In this document: piece after piece, positions 24,584 through 34,310 of the stretch | Layout: every line of letters starts with the position of its first letter | How positions within the stretch are numbered: position 1 is the stretch's first letter | Assembly: GCF_900099825.1 (NCBI RefSeq) | Contig: NZ_LT629693.1 | Span: 6,645,001 to 6,709,000 of the forward strand | Direction: 5' to 3' | Length of the DNA: 64,000 nucleotides | DNA from: Bradyrhizobium ottawaense | GTDB lineage: Bacteria > Pseudomonadota > Alphaproteobacteria > Rhizobiales > Xanthobacteraceae | Notes under the pieces: generated by a model | Told to the model about the DNA's origin: nothing | What the model saw: only the letters and a program-made list of their open reading frames with translations | Database searches by the model: none | Translations under genes and position numbers: made by a program

Positions 24584-24994
24584 ATGGCCATCAACGATCT
24601 TCCGATCCTGTCGGCGTTGCGCACCAAGATGCAGTGGCATCAGGAGCGCCAGCGGGTGCTCGCCGAGAACATTTCCAATGCCAATACCCCGAACTTCAAG
24701 CCGAGCGACCTGGTCGAGCCGAAATTCGACAAGGCCGGGTCTAGCGTCGGCGCGGGATTCGGATCGCTGGCGATGATGCGCACCAGCGCCAGCCATATCG
24801 GCGTCTCCGGCAGCGCGCAGAGTTTCAACGGCGACGGCGGCAAGAGCGGCTTTTTGACCAAGCCCGCCGGCAATGCCGTCAATCTCGAAGACCAGATGCT
24901 GAAGGTCTCCGCCAACCAGATGGATTACGCGGCCGCCACCTCGCTCTACACGCGCAGCCTCGGAATGCTCAAGACCGCCATCGGAAAGCGCTGA
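24584..24994 (+). CDS. flgB: Flagellar proximal rod protein FlgB
   Basis: FlgB is the first rod subunit above the MS ring. The 136-residue product contains the rod N-terminal motif in RQRVLAENISNANTPNFKP (about 24-43) and a C-terminal helix with VNLEDQMLKVSANQMDYAAA. It heads the plus-strand operon flgB-flgC-fliE-fliQ-fliR-flhB, whose likely control element is the perfect CtrA box 66 bp upstream. The gap to flgC is 28 bp with a GGGGA site. Confidence 0.96.
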   Translation: MAINDLPILSALRTKMQWHQERQRVLAENISNANTPNFKPSDLVEPKFDKAGSSVGAGFGSLAMMRTSASHIGVSGSAQSFNGDGGKSGFLTKPAGNAVNLEDQMLKVSANQMDYAAATSLYTRSLGMLKTAIGKR

Positions 24995-25022
24995 CGCGCG
25001 CGACGTTTAGGGGAACCGGATC

Positions 25023-25448
25023 ATGGCAGATGATGCAAGTGACTTCGCCCGCTCGATGAGCATCGCGACGTCTGGCCTGCGCGCGCAGGCGGGACGCATG
25101 CGGGTGATCTCGGAAAACATCGCGAACGCGGATTCCACGGCGCAAACGGCTTCGGGCGATCCCTATCGCCGCAAGGTGCCGACCTTCTCGTCCGCGCTCG
25201 ATCGCACGCTGGACGCCAAGGTCGTGACGCTCGGCAAGGTGCGCCCGGACCAGTCGGCGTTTCGCGTCAAATACGAACCGAGCAATCCGGCCGCCGACGC
25301 CCAGGGCAACGTCAAATATCCCAACGTCAATCCGCTGATCGAAATGACCGACATGCGCGAGGCGCAGCGGTCCTACGAGGCCAACCTCAACGTCATCAGC
25401 GCCACGCGCCGCATGATCCAACGCACGCTCGACATCCTCAAGGCCTGA
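25023..25448 (+). CDS. flgC: Flagellar proximal rod protein FlgC
   Basis: Rod subunit that polymerises with FlgB. The 141-residue product shows the axial-protein N-terminal motif (SGLRAQAGRMRVISENIANA) and the classical C-terminal motif (DMREAQRSYEANLNVISATR) that matches FlgG and FlgF. The central part with YPNVNPLIEMTDM is typical of FlgC. Second gene of the operon; fliE follows after 16 bp. Confidence 0.97.
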   Translation: MADDASDFARSMSIATSGLRAQAGRMRVISENIANADSTAQTASGDPYRRKVPTFSSALDRTLDAKVVTLGKVRPDQSAFRVKYEPSNPAADAQGNVKYPNVNPLIEMTDMREAQRSYEANLNVISATRRMIQRTLDILKA

Positions 25449-25464
25449 ACAGGAACCATAGAAA

Positions 25465-25782
25465 ATGGCTTCACCGACCGTTGCTGCAAACGCCTACGCC
25501 GCGCTTTCCCGCATGATGGAATCCGGCGGCGCCGAGAAGGGTGCCCAGACGGGTGGCGGCAGCGCGCCGTCCTTCTCCGCGCTGCTCAAGGATGCGGTCG
25601 GCAGCGTGCTGGAGTCCGGCAAGAAGTCCGACGCCCAGACCATGGCGATGACGTCGGGCAAGGCCAACGTCATGGACGTGGTGACGGCAGTCGCCGAAAC
25701 CGACGTCGCGGTCTCCACCCTGGTCTCGGTGCGCGACCGCGTGATCCAGTCCTACGAAGACATCATGAAGATGCCGATCTGA
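25465..25782 (+). CDS. fliE: Flagellar hook-basal body adaptor FliE
   Basis: FliE links the MS ring to the rod and is needed to open export. The 105-residue product has the usual length, with a variable Gly/Ser-rich N terminus and the conserved C terminus: MTSGKANVMDVVTAVAETDV, then VRDRVIQSYEDIMKMPI, which polymerises with FlgB. Between fliE and fliQ is a 122-bp gap holding a large inverted repeat (25789-25866), so coupling to fliQ may be weaker than elsewhere in the operon. Confidence 0.95.
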   Translation: MASPTVAANAYAALSRMMESGGAEKGAQTGGGSAPSFSALLKDAVGSVLESGKKSDAQTMAMTSGKANVMDVVTAVAETDVAVSTLVSVRDRVIQSYEDIMKMPI

Positions 25783-25788
25783 GAGATG

Positions 25789-25866
25789 GCGAATGGCGAA
25801 TAGCGAGGAGCGAATAGGGGCGGGACCGGTCTGAAACCCATTCGCCACTCGCTATTCGCCATTCGC
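25789..25866. repeat. Large inverted repeat between fliE and fliQ
   Basis: Left arm 25789-25818 and right arm 25837-25866 are nearly perfect reverse complements over 30 bp (about four mismatches), with an 18-base loop. Each arm is built from the smaller unit GCGAATGGCGAATAGCGA. In RNA it would form a long stable hairpin inside the flagellar operon. It resembles interspersed palindromic elements of rhizobial genomes. Confidence 0.9.
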
Positions 25867-25904
25867 GAGCTCCAAGCAACACAAACCAGAACGAGAAAGT
25901 AACA

Positions 25905-26168
25905 ATGACCGGTGCTGAAACCCTCGACGTGGCGCGCGATGCAATCTGGACCATCGTCGTGGTGTCGTCGCCGCTGATGGTGGTCGGCCTCGTGGTCGGC
26001 GTCGTGGTGTCGCTGTTCCAGGCGCTGACGCAGATCCAGGAGCAGACGCTGATCTTCGTGCCGAAGATTCTGGCGATCTTCGTCACATTACTGCTGGCGC
26101 TGCCGTTCATGGCGGACTCGCTGCACAGTCACATGATGCGGATATCGTCGCGAATCATAGGCGGTTGA
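25905..26168 (+). CDS. fliQ: Flagellar export protein FliQ
   Basis: Small export-gate subunit that packs around the FliP/FliR pore. The 87 residues form two membrane helices (about 15-40, TIVVVSSPLMVVGLVVGVVV, and 50-78). Between them lies the family motif LFQALTQIQEQTLIFVPKIL. fliR follows 15 bp downstream. Confidence 0.95.
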   Translation: MTGAETLDVARDAIWTIVVVSSPLMVVGLVVGVVVSLFQALTQIQEQTLIFVPKILAIFVTLLLALPFMADSLHSHMMRISSRIIGG

Positions 26169-26183
26169 TGCATTGTCCTGTTC

Positions 26184-26954
26184 ATGCGCATCGATATTTC
26201 CCTGCTGCCGGCCCTCGCCGCCACCTTCATGCTGGTGTTTGCCCGGGTCGGGGCGATGGTGATGCTGATGCCGGGATTCGGCGAGACCAATATCCCGGTT
26301 CGCGTCAAGCTCTCGATCGCGCTCTTGCTGACGCTGATCATCCTGCCGCTGCACCGCGCCGCCTATCACGTCGACATGACGTCGATGGCCGCGCTGCTGG
26401 TCTTGATGCTGCATGAGATCGTCATCGGCATCGTGCTCGGCGCCACCGCGCGCGTAACGCTGTCGGCGCTGTCGGTTGCGGGTTCGGTGATCGCCCAGCA
26501 ACTCGGCCTCGGCTTCGTCACAGCTGTCGATCCGACCCAGGGACAGCAGGGTCTTCTGATCGGCAACTTCCTCACCATTCTCGGTTTGACGCTGCTGTTT
26601 GCGACCGACAGTCATCATCTCGTCATCGCGGCGCTGAACGAGAGCTACCGGATCTTCTCGCCTGGCGAGGTGATGTCGAGCGGTGATGTCGCCGCCCTTG
26701 CCACCCGCGCGTTTGCCGCCGCCTTCAAGATCGGCATGCAGCTTTCGGCGCCGTTCCTGGTGTTCGGCCTCGTCTTCAACATCGGTCTTGGCGTGCTGGC
26801 GCGGCTGATGCCGCAGATGCAGGTCTATTTCGTCGGCGTGCCACTCTCGATCATGGTCGGCTTCCTGATTTTCGCGCTCGTCATCACCGCGATGATGGGA
26901 ACCTACCTGAATTACTTCGTCGGCGTCATGCACGAGCTGACGCCGCTGAACTAG
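26184..26954 (+). CDS. fliR: Flagellar export protein FliR
   Basis: Export-gate pore subunit. The 256-residue product has six predicted helices, with family features FARVGAMVMLMPGFGETNIP near residues 20-40, HEIVIGIVLGATARVTLSAL, and SAPFLVFGLVFNIGLGVLAR. It keeps the QQLGLGFVTAVDPTQGQQGL segment typical of FliR. It sits between fliQ and flhB in the standard order, with flhB 29 bp downstream. Confidence 0.96.
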   Translation: MRIDISLLPALAATFMLVFARVGAMVMLMPGFGETNIPVRVKLSIALLLTLIILPLHRAAYHVDMTSMAALLVLMLHEIVIGIVLGATARVTLSALSVAGSVIAQQLGLGFVTAVDPTQGQQGLLIGNFLTILGLTLLFATDSHHLVIAALNESYRIFSPGEVMSSGDVAALATRAFAAAFKIGMQLSAPFLVFGLVFNIGLGVLARLMPQMQVYFVGVPLSIMVGFLIFALVITAMMGTYLNYFVGVMHELTPLN

Positions 26955-26983
26955 AACTCAAATAACAAAGCTAGAGCGCCGCG

Positions 26984-28054
26984 ATGGCCGACGACAGCGA
27001 CGATAAAACAGAAGACCCTACACAAAAACGTCTCGACGACGCGCATGCGCGCGGAGACGTTGCCAAAAGCCAGGAGGTCAATACCTGGTTCGTGATCGCG
27101 GGCGGCACGCTGGTGCTGTCGACCTTTTCGGGCTCGATGGGCGGCGGCATCCTGACGCCGCTGCGCAACGTCATCGCCAATGCCGGCCAGATCCATGCCG
27201 ACGGGGCGGCGCTGCTCTCGCTCGCCAACTTGCTTGGCACGGCGGTACTCGGCGCCGTCGGCGTGCCGTTCCTGATGCTGATGATTGCGGCGGTCGCGGG
27301 CAACATGATCCAGCACCGGCTGGTGTGGTCGGCGGAATCGCTGTCGCCCAAGTTCAGCAAAGTGTCGCCGGGGGCCGGATTCAAGCGCATCTTCGGCAAG
27401 CAGGCGGCGGCGAATTTCGTCAAGGGTATTTTCAAGCTGATCGCGCTCGGCGCCGTCATGATGGCCGTGCTGTGGCCGGAGCGCCTTCGGCTGGAGTCGT
27501 TCCTGCGGTTCGACCCGGACGTTATCCTGAACGTTACCACCAACCTGACGCTGCAGGTGTTGGGCGCTGTCGTGGCGATGCTGGCCGCGGTCGCGATCGC
27601 GGACTATTTCTTCCAGTACCGGCAGTGGTACGAGCGGCAGAAGATGTCGCTGCAGGAGGTCAAGGACGAGTACAAGCAGTCCGAAGGCGACCCCCATATC
27701 AAGGGCCGGATCCGGCAGTTGCGGATGCAAAAGGCCAAGAAGCGCATGATGGCCGCGGTTCCCAAGGCCAGCGTCATCATCACCAACCCGACCCACTATT
27801 CGATCGCGTTGTCCTACGACCGCGGCATGGCAGCGCCGATCTGCGTTGCCAAGGGCGTCGACAACATCGCGTTCAAGATCCGAGAAGTCGCCAAGGCGCA
27901 CGACATTCCGATCGTGGAAAACGTGCCCCTGGCGCGCGCACTCTATGCCACGGTGGAGATCGACGACGAAATCCCGGTCGAACACTACCATGCGGTCGCC
28001 GAGATCATCGGCTACGTCATGGGCCTGAAGCGCGGGTTTTCCGGCCGTCGGTGA
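26984..28054 (+). CDS. flhB: Flagellar export switch protein FlhB
   Basis: Controls substrate switching of the flagellar export apparatus. The 356-residue product has a charged N terminus (DKTEDPTQKRLDDAHARGDV), four transmembrane helices (about 30-200) and a C-terminal cytoplasmic domain with the autocleavage motif NPTH in SVIITNPTHYSIALSYDRGM (near residues 264-267). All hallmarks of a working FlhB are present. It ends the flgB operon; cckA follows after 183 bp. Confidence 0.97.
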   Translation: MADDSDDKTEDPTQKRLDDAHARGDVAKSQEVNTWFVIAGGTLVLSTFSGSMGGGILTPLRNVIANAGQIHADGAALLSLANLLGTAVLGAVGVPFLMLMIAAVAGNMIQHRLVWSAESLSPKFSKVSPGAGFKRIFGKQAAANFVKGIFKLIALGAVMMAVLWPERLRLESFLRFDPDVILNVTTNLTLQVLGAVVAMLAAVAIADYFFQYRQWYERQKMSLQEVKDEYKQSEGDPHIKGRIRQLRMQKAKKRMMAAVPKASVIITNPTHYSIALSYDRGMAAPICVAKGVDNIAFKIREVAKAHDIPIVENVPLARALYATVEIDDEIPVEHYHAVAEIIGYVMGLKRGFSGRR

Positions 28055-28237
28055 GGGACAATGACTGGAATCCCCCTGAAATGCCCCCAACCTGCGAAAA
28101 TTGGCGCCTGATGGACTTGCGCTTGCCGGGCCGATTCAGGCACTCAGGAGGGGCGTGCCGGGAGGATGCGGGTTTGCCCGCGTCCGGCCGATCCGATGTG
28201 CGCGCCACCTTCATGCCGACGGGCTGCGTTTCCTGAT

Positions 28238-30799
28238 ATGACCGCCGAAACCGACAGCAATCCGTCACCCGAGCCCCTCGCGGCCCATGAGCCGGCGCGG
28301 CGGGGCGGCAGCATCGTGCTGGTGCTGCTGGTAGCCGCCGGCATTGTCGCGATCGCGGTGGCGATGATGACCATCGGCCGGGCCCAGGCCCAGCCCTACA
28401 TCCTCGGCGTGCTGGCGCTGCTGGCGATGGTCGGCCTGTTCAACCTGTTCGCCTTTGCCGCCGGCATTATCCGCTTTACCGACCGCACCGCCGACGACCC
28501 GGTGATGGGACGCATCGCCGATCAGGCCTATGACGGGCTGGCGGTGACCGACCCGCGCGGCCACGTCGTCTATTCCAACGCCGCCTATCTGGCGATCACC
28601 GGGGCCGCGTCCGCGCAGGACGTGCGGCCGGTCGAGCGCGTCTTCATCGGCAATCCCGACGTCTCGGAAGCGGTATTCCGCCTGCTCAAGGCCGCGCGCG
28701 AAGGCAAGCGCCAGCAGGAGGAAGTCCGGATCGCGGGGCAGGACGGCGCGCAGGGCCGCTGGCTGCGGATGCGGGTTCGCCCGCTCGGCCAGAGCAAGCG
28801 CGAGGCCAGATACGCGGTGTGGTCGGTCGCCGACATCACGCGGGACCGCGAGCGCCAGGAAGACGTGTTCAAGGAACTGCAGCATGCGATCGAATATCTC
28901 GATCACGCGCCGTGCGGCTTCTTCTCGGTCAATCCGGCGGGCGACGTCATCTATGTCAACGCCACGCTGGCGAACTGGCTCGATCATGATCTCGCCGAAA
29001 TCGGCTCCGGCGGGCTGAAGCTGACCGATATCGTTTCGGGCGACGGCGCCTCGCTGTTGACCTCGATCGTGGCGGTGCCGGGCGAAGTCAAAACCGAAGT
29101 GTTCGACATCGACCTGCGCATGCGCGGCGGCAAGACCATGCCGGTGCGGCTCTATCACAAGCTCGCTTTCGGCGCCGACGGTGTGCCCGGCGCGTCCCGC
29201 ACGCTGGTGATCAGCCGCACGCGCGACGAGCATTCCGATCCCGAACGCGCCGCTGAAGTCCGTTTCATGCGGTTCTTCGACCATACCCCGATGGCGATCG
29301 CGACCGTGGACCGCGGCGGCGCCGTGGTGCGCGCCAATGCCCGCTTCGCCAAGCTGGCGCAAAGCCTGAGCCCTGACGGGGCGGCCAACAAGTCGATCTT
29401 CCGCACCGTGAACGCGCGCGACCGCGGCTTGCTGATCGCGGCGATCAACCAGGCGGCCGAAGGCCAGGGCGATATCGCCCCGGTCGAGGCCATGCTCGAC
29501 GGCGCCAAGGAGCGCTGGGGCCAGTTCTTCGTGACCTCGGTCGAGGAAAACGAGCGCGAGACCGAGGCCGGCATCGTCTATCTCTTGGAGACCACCGAGC
29601 GGCGCGCGCTGGAGAACCAGATCAACCAGTCGCAGAAGATGGACATGGTCGGCCAGCTCGCCGGCGGCATCGCGCACGACTTCAACAACGTGCTCTCGGC
29701 CATCATGATGGCGAACGACTTCCTGCTGAACGCCCACAAGCCGACCGATCCGTCGTTCCAGGACATCATGCAGATCAAGCAGAACGCGACCCGCGCGGCG
29801 ACGCTGGTGCGGCAACTGCTCGCGTTCTCGCGCCGCCAGACCCTGCGGCCGCAGGTGCTCGACCTCGGCGATGCGCTGTCCGATCTCACCATGCTGCTGC
29901 GGCGTCTGATCGGCGAGAAGGTCAAGCTCGACCTCGTGCATGGCCGCGATCTCTGGCCGATCAAGGTCGACGTCTCGCAGTTCGAGCAGGTGATCGTCAA
30001 TCTCGCCGTCAACGCCCGCGACGCGATGCCCGATGGCGGCAAGCTGACGGTGAAGACCGCCAACATGACGACGGAGGAGGCCGCGCAGCTATCCTACAAG
30101 GGCATGCCGGCGGCGGATTACGTGCGCATCGACATTTCGGATACCGGCACCGGCATCCCGGCCGAGATCGTCGACAAGATCTTCGAGCCGTTCTTCTCGA
30201 CCAAGGAAGTCGGCAAGGGCACCGGGCTCGGCCTCTCGACCGTCTACGGCATCGTCAAGCAGACCGGCGGTTTCGTCTATGTCGACTCCGAGGCCGGCAA
30301 GGGTACTTCGTTCCACATCTTCCTGCCGCGTCACCGCCCCGAACTGGAAGTGCAGCCGGAACCGCAGGCGGCGAACGGCTCAGCCAAGGACGCCGCCGCC
30401 GAGCCGCCGAAGCCGCGGACGGATCTCACGGGGCAGGGCACGATCCTGCTGGTGGAAGACGAGGATGGCTTGCGCTCACTCAACGCGCGTGGACTTCGTT
30501 CGCGCGGCTACAGCGTGATCGAGGCGGCGAACGGCATCGAGGCGATGGAAGCGCTGGAGGAAAAGGACGGCGCGGTCGATCTCGTCGTCTCCGACGTGGT
30601 GATGCCCGAAATGGACGGGCCGACGCTGCTGCGCGAGATGCGCAAGCGCAATCCCAATCTAAAGATCATCTTCGTCTCCGGCTATGCCGAAGAGGCCTTC
30701 GACAAGAGCCTGCCCGAAAACGAGCAGTTCGCCTTCCTGCCAAAGCCCTTTGCGCTCTCGGCGCTGGTCGAGAAGGTCAAGGAGACGATGACGTCGTGA
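28238..30799 (+). CDS. cckA: Cell-cycle hybrid histidine kinase CckA
   Basis: CckA phosphorylates CtrA through ChpT. The 853-residue product has two N-terminal membrane helices (about 18-40 and 48-72), tandem PAS-like domains (about 85-440) and a HisKA domain with the phospho-acceptor in [20 protein letters not shown] HATPase domain ([10 protein letters not shown], then [20 protein letters not shown], then [14 protein letters not shown]) and a receiver domain (phosphoacceptor Asp in [15 protein letters not shown], Lys in FLPKPF) follow. The ATG at 28238 is chosen at the start of the conserved region. It lies right after the flagellar operon whose promoter carries a CtrA box, so output and regulator are physically linked. 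Confidence 0.96.
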   Translation: MTAETDSNPSPEPLAAHEPARRGGSIVLVLLVAAGIVAIAVAMMTIGRAQAQPYILGVLALLAMVGLFNLFAFAAGIIRFTDRTADDPVMGRIADQAYDGLAVTDPRGHVVYSNAAYLAITGAASAQDVRPVERVFIGNPDVSEAVFRLLKAAREGKRQQEEVRIAGQDGAQGRWLRMRVRPLGQSKREARYAVWSVADITRDRERQEDVFKELQHAIEYLDHAPCGFFSVNPAGDVIYVNATLANWLDHDLAEIGSGGLKLTDIVSGDGASLLTSIVAVPGEVKTEVFDIDLRMRGGKTMPVRLYHKLAFGADGVPGASRTLVISRTRDEHSDPERAAEVRFMRFFDHTPMAIATVDRGGAVVRANARFAKLAQSLSPDGAANKSIFRTVNARDRGLLIAAINQAAEGQGDIAPVEAMLDGAKERWGQFFVTSVEENERETEAGIVYLLETTERRALENQINQSQKMDMVGQLAGGIAHDFNNVLSAIMMANDFLLNAHKPTDPSFQDIMQIKQNATRAATLVRQLLAFSRRQTLRPQVLDLGDALSDLTMLLRRLIGEKVKLDLVHGRDLWPIKVDVSQFEQVIVNLAVNARDAMPDGGKLTVKTANMTTEEAAQLSYKGMPAADYVRIDISDTGTGIPAEIVDKIFEPFFSTKEVGKGTGLGLSTVYGIVKQTGGFVYVDSEAGKGTSFHIFLPRHRPELEVQPEPQAANGSAKDAAAEPPKPRTDLTGQGTILLVEDEDGLRSLNARGLRSRGYSVIEAANGIEAMEALEEKDGAVDLVVSDVVMPEMDGPTLLREMRKRNPNLKIIFVSGYAEEAFDKSLPENEQFAFLPKPFALSALVEKVKETMTS

Positions 30800-31045
30800 G
30801 GGCCCGTAGGGCGCTCCCGGTCGGATGGTGAACAGGGCTGCACCTCGATCCCGGCCTTCCGGACGGAGTTGCGGCGACTCACGGTTTGTTGTTTGACGGG
30901 CGGACCGTTGGCCGCTCTCGCCCTTGAACCGGAACATCCGCGCGATCATACATTTGCCGTTCTGAGCGAAATATGGTGTGCGGGCACTAGACGTGCCCGG
31001 CCGACGTGCCGGCCGCGTGCGGCGACGGATGATGAGAAGGCAAGC

Positions 31046-32131
31046 GTGACAACGGATCCCGCCATCGACACCGAGACGCCCAACGCCGCCGAGGCTGCGC
31101 ATTTTCTGCGCCGTTTCGCCGACTTGATGTCCAACGGGCACAACGCGAAATACCTGCTTCGGGCAGCCGAACTCCTTGAAACCCTAACCGCCCAGGCTTC
31201 CGCCGCCTCCGATGAGGAGAAGCTGTGGCGCTACAAGTACGAAACCCTGACCCAGCATACCGACCAGCTGGAAGCGGAATGCGGGCGCCTCAAGGACGAC
31301 ATCGAAGGACACGTGAACGTCGCCGGTTTCATCCTGGCGGAACGCGATTCGCTCAGGACCGCGCTGGAAAAGCGGGAAGCGGAACTGCTCGAAGTCAGTG
31401 AAGTATTGCAGCGCGAACTGGATCAGTCGGCGACGTCATCGCAGGCCCACGAAAGCGCCGTAACCGACCTTCGTACGGCATTCGACCAGGACCGCCTGGG
31501 GCTGATGGCAGCCGCGGACGTCAGTGCCAAGGAAGTCGAACAACAGCGCCGCGTGTTCGAACGCGAACGGGCGGAGATTGCGGCCGAGCTGAAACGGCGT
31601 GAAGATGAAGTGGCCGAACTGCGGCTTGCCTTTGACCGTGAACGTGAAGAACTGCAGTCCCGGTTCAAGTCCCGTGAGGATGCGCTGCTGGCGTCTCGCG
31701 CCGATTCCGAACGTGAATCCGCAACACTCCGGGAACAGATCGAAGCGCTCGAGGTGAAGCGGGCCGAGCTGCGATTGAGCTTCGAGCGGATCAGCCAGTT
31801 GCGCGTCGAACCCGAACGACACGATGTCGATCTGGCTCCCGTTCTCGCTGGTGAAGCGAATTCGCCGGTCGACGAAGCGAGCGCCACCGTGCCGAAGGAA
31901 ACGTTGCGCCAGGCCCGCGCCCAGTTCGAATTCCTGGCCAAGGAATGTCTCCGCCGCGGCGACGTCGCCACCCAGGCGATGTGCGAACTCGGGGCCCATG
32001 CAATGCAACTCGCCTTGACGGGAGACGAAAGCGCCGAAGCGTCGCCGATCGGCCGGATGGCGTTGAACATTCTCTCGCTGTCCGACCCCAATTCACCCGT
32101 ATGGGAAGAATCCGAGCGGTCCGCCGGCTAA
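31046..32131 (+). CDS. Long coiled-coil protein, unknown function
   Basis: A 361-residue hydrophilic protein. The central part (about 70-270) is almost entirely heptad-like (RVFERERAEIAAELKRREDE, FDREREELQSRFKSREDALL), with no membrane segment. A short N-terminal helical domain (AAHFLRRFADLMSNGHNAKY) and a C-terminal helical domain (RQARAQFEFLAKECLRRGDV) flank it. The GTG at 31046 with GAGAAGG upstream is preferred over a TTG at 30869, because the extra 59 residues look like untranslated sequence. I do not recognise a named family; a structural or scaffolding role is plausible. Confidence 0.75.
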   Translation: MTTDPAIDTETPNAAEAAHFLRRFADLMSNGHNAKYLLRAAELLETLTAQASAASDEEKLWRYKYETLTQHTDQLEAECGRLKDDIEGHVNVAGFILAERDSLRTALEKREAELLEVSEVLQRELDQSATSSQAHESAVTDLRTAFDQDRLGLMAAADVSAKEVEQQRRVFERERAEIAAELKRREDEVAELRLAFDREREELQSRFKSREDALLASRADSERESATLREQIEALEVKRAELRLSFERISQLRVEPERHDVDLAPVLAGEANSPVDEASATVPKETLRQARAQFEFLAKECLRRGDVATQAMCELGAHAMQLALTGDESAEASPIGRMALNILSLSDPNSPVWEESERSAG

Positions 32132-32176
32132 TCGGGCGGCTTGCGGGTATCCCCCCGGTCCGATCCGTGGCACAGC

Positions 32177-32216
32177 GTGGCGCCGGTTCCGGCAAAGTGG
32201 CGCCGGTTCCGGCAAA
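32177..32216. repeat. Perfect 20-bp tandem duplication
   Basis: The unit gtggcgccggttccggcaaa occurs twice head to tail between the coiled-coil gene and the Tim44-domain gene. Each unit contains the inner palindrome GGCGCC. Possibly a duplicated regulatory site or slippage product. Confidence 0.8.
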
Positions 32217-32333
32217 ATCGTCACATCCCCGCGACTGAGGGCCGCAGCCGCGCCCACCGATAGTGGCTTCACTTTTAGGCATCTCTGCCCATCTTAGGGG
32301 CGCTTCCCCATGCCGGGGATTGAGGAAACAGAC

Positions 32334-33302
32334 ATGAATTTCACGCATATGCGCGGAATTGTTCGGGCCATCGCCGTTGTCCTGTCACTGGCGGTTCCGC
32401 TGGTAATCGCGATCTCGTCGGCTGACGCCCGCATCGGCGGTGGCGGCAGTTCCGGTTCGCGGGGATCGCGGACCTTTGCGGCGCCCCCCAGCACGACCAC
32501 CGCGCCGGGCACGGCGCAGCCGTTCAACCGCACCTTTACCCAGCCGGGTAGCCCCGGAATGGGTGCACCGGCCACGGCAGGCGCTGCCAAAGGCGGGTTC
32601 TTCAATCGGCCCGGGCTGCTCGGCGGTCTGGCCGCGGGCTTCCTGGGCGCCGGCCTGCTCGGCATGCTGTTCGGGGGCGGGATGTTCTCCGGCCTCGGCG
32701 GCCTGTCGTCGATCTTCGGCCTGATATTGCAGATCGGCCTAATCATCATCGTGGTGCGGCTGGCAATGTCGTGGTGGCAGCGCCGCCATACCCCGGCGGC
32801 GGCCTATGCCGGCGCTAGCGGGCCTGCTCCGAGCCCTGCCGCTGCGCAGAACAGCTTCCGCTCCGGAATGGGCTTTGGGCTCGGTTCGGGCAGCGCACCG
32901 CTGGAGATCCTGCCGGCCGACTATGAAGCCTTCGAGCGGCTGCTCGGTGAGATCCAGGGCGCGTGGTCGGACGAGGATATCGCCAAGCTGAATACGCTGG
33001 CGACGCCCGAGATGGTGTCCTACTTCTCCAAGGATCTCGAGGAGAACAAGGCCCGGAACGACGTCAACAAGACCTCGAACGTCAAGCTGCTGCAGGGCGA
33101 CCTCGCGGAAGCGTGGCGCGAAGGCGAAACCGACTATGCGAGCGTCGCGATGCGCTTCTCGCTGGTCGACAAGACGCTGGAGCGCGGCACCGGCCGGCTG
33201 GTCGCCGGCAGCGACACGCCGATCGAAGCCACCGAAGTCTGGACCTTCGCACGCCGGCGCGGCGCCAACTGGGAACTCTCGGCGATCCAGCAGACCAACT
33301 GA
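32334..33302 (+). CDS. Tim44-like domain membrane protein
   Basis: A 322-residue protein with a signal or anchor sequence (about 8-32), a Gly/Ser/Thr/Pro-rich region, a Gly-rich hydrophobic stretch (about 85-135) containing LIIIVVRLAMSWW as a clear transmembrane helix, and a C-terminal Tim44-like domain (about 185-320, ADYEAFERLLGEIQGAWSDE, then LSAIQQ). Tim44-type domains in bacteria bind membranes; the exact role is unclear. The ATG at 32334 with GAGGAAA is preferred over 32310. A good terminator follows at 33328. Confidence 0.88.
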   Translation: MNFTHMRGIVRAIAVVLSLAVPLVIAISSADARIGGGGSSGSRGSRTFAAPPSTTTAPGTAQPFNRTFTQPGSPGMGAPATAGAAKGGFFNRPGLLGGLAAGFLGAGLLGMLFGGGMFSGLGGLSSIFGLILQIGLIIIVVRLAMSWWQRRHTPAAAYAGASGPAPSPAAAQNSFRSGMGFGLGSGSAPLEILPADYEAFERLLGEIQGAWSDEDIAKLNTLATPEMVSYFSKDLEENKARNDVNKTSNVKLLQGDLAEAWREGETDYASVAMRFSLVDKTLERGTGRLVAGSDTPIEATEVWTFARRRGANWELSAIQQTN

Positions 33303-33327
33303 CGGATTGCCTGACGGCAATGACGAA

Positions 33328-33363
33328 GGCGCTGCGGTTCGTTCCGCGGCGCCTTTTTCTTTT
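33328..33363 (+). terminator. Rho-independent terminator after the Tim44-domain gene
   Basis: Ten-base arms GGCGCTGCGG/CCGCGGCGCC (one mismatch, 6-base loop) at 33328-33353 followed by TTTTTCTTTT. Confidence 0.85.
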
Positions 33364-33492
33364 GACGTACAGTACGTATCGCGCCGGCCTTTATTGAATT
33401 CCCGCTTTGCTCATTTCGCCGTTGCGCGTCCGGAATAATGGCTGCCGTGGCGGGTTGAACGACAGCGAACAAAAACAAACCGGAGGAACCAG

Positions 33493-34170
33493 ATGAAGAA
33501 TTTTGCCAGGATCATGGCGCCGGCCGCAGCCCTTGCCGCGATCTCGTTTGTCGCCGCGCAGCCGGCGCAGGCGCAATCGGCCGCCACCAGCTTTTTCGTG
33601 ACCAGCAATGGTATCGGCAATGGCGGCAATCTCGGCGGTCTCGCCGGCGCCGACAATCAATGCCAGACCCTGGCGCAGGCCGCCGGAGCGGGCGCCAAAA
33701 CCTGGCGCGCCTATCTTTCAACCCAGGAGGCCTCCGGCACGCCTGCCGTGAACGCGCGCGACCGCATCGGCAAGGGGCCGTGGCAGAATGCCAAGGGCGT
33801 CGTGATCGCCAAGGACGTCGCCGAATTGCACGGCGCCAACGGCCTGACCAAGCAGACCGCACTCAACGAGAAGGGTGAAGTCGTCAACGGCCGCGGCGAT
33901 ACGCCGAACCGCCACGACGCGCTGACAGGCTCACAGCCCGACGGCACGGCGTTTGCGGCCGGCGAGGATCGCACCTGCAAGAACTGGACGAGCTCGACGC
34001 AAGGTGCGGCCATGCTCGGGCATATCGACCGCATCGGCCTGCGTGACGACGACGCCTCGAAATCCTGGAACTCGTCGCACCCCTCGCGCGGAGCCGACGG
34101 CGGCTGCTCGCAGGCCGATTTCAAAAGCACCGGCGGCGACGGCCTGATGTACTGCTTCGCGGCGAATTGA
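33493..34170 (+). CDS. Exported DUF1554-like lectin-fold protein
   Basis: A 225-residue secreted protein with a signal peptide (about 1-28, cleavage near AQA-QS). The mature part carries the C-type-lectin/endostatin-like DUF1554 pattern: GNGGNLGGLAGADNQCQTLA, then KTWRAYLSTQ, and a C-terminal GGDGLMYCF. Cys residues at C-terminal positions suggest disulfides. It is monocistronic, with AGGAGGAACC-type spacing at the start. The natural ligand is unknown. Such proteins are frequent in Bradyrhizobium. Confidence 0.8.
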   Translation: MKNFARIMAPAAALAAISFVAAQPAQAQSAATSFFVTSNGIGNGGNLGGLAGADNQCQTLAQAAGAGAKTWRAYLSTQEASGTPAVNARDRIGKGPWQNAKGVVIAKDVAELHGANGLTKQTALNEKGEVVNGRGDTPNRHDALTGSQPDGTAFAAGEDRTCKNWTSSTQGAAMLGHIDRIGLRDDDASKSWNSSHPSRGADGGCSQADFKSTGGDGLMYCFAAN

Positions 34171-34190
34171 CGCTCGTTGTTGCCGAAATC

Positions 34191-34310
34191 GTCATTGCGA
34201 GGAGCCAACGGGTCGCGCGAAGGCGCGCCAGATGAAAGGCTCCGCGACGAAGCAATCCATTCATTCTTTACGCTGCTGGATGGATTGCTTCGCTGCGCTC
34301 GCAATGACGG
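34191..34310 (+). repeat. Interspersed palindromic repeat, copy 1
   Basis: About 120 bp that begins gtcattgcgaggagcc and ends cgctcgcaatgacgg, so the ends are inverted copies of each other. A second copy, in reverse orientation, is at 53060-53173 with about 85 % identity by eye. It lies in the non-coding gap between two secreted-protein genes; no coding capacity is apparent. Confidence 0.9.
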
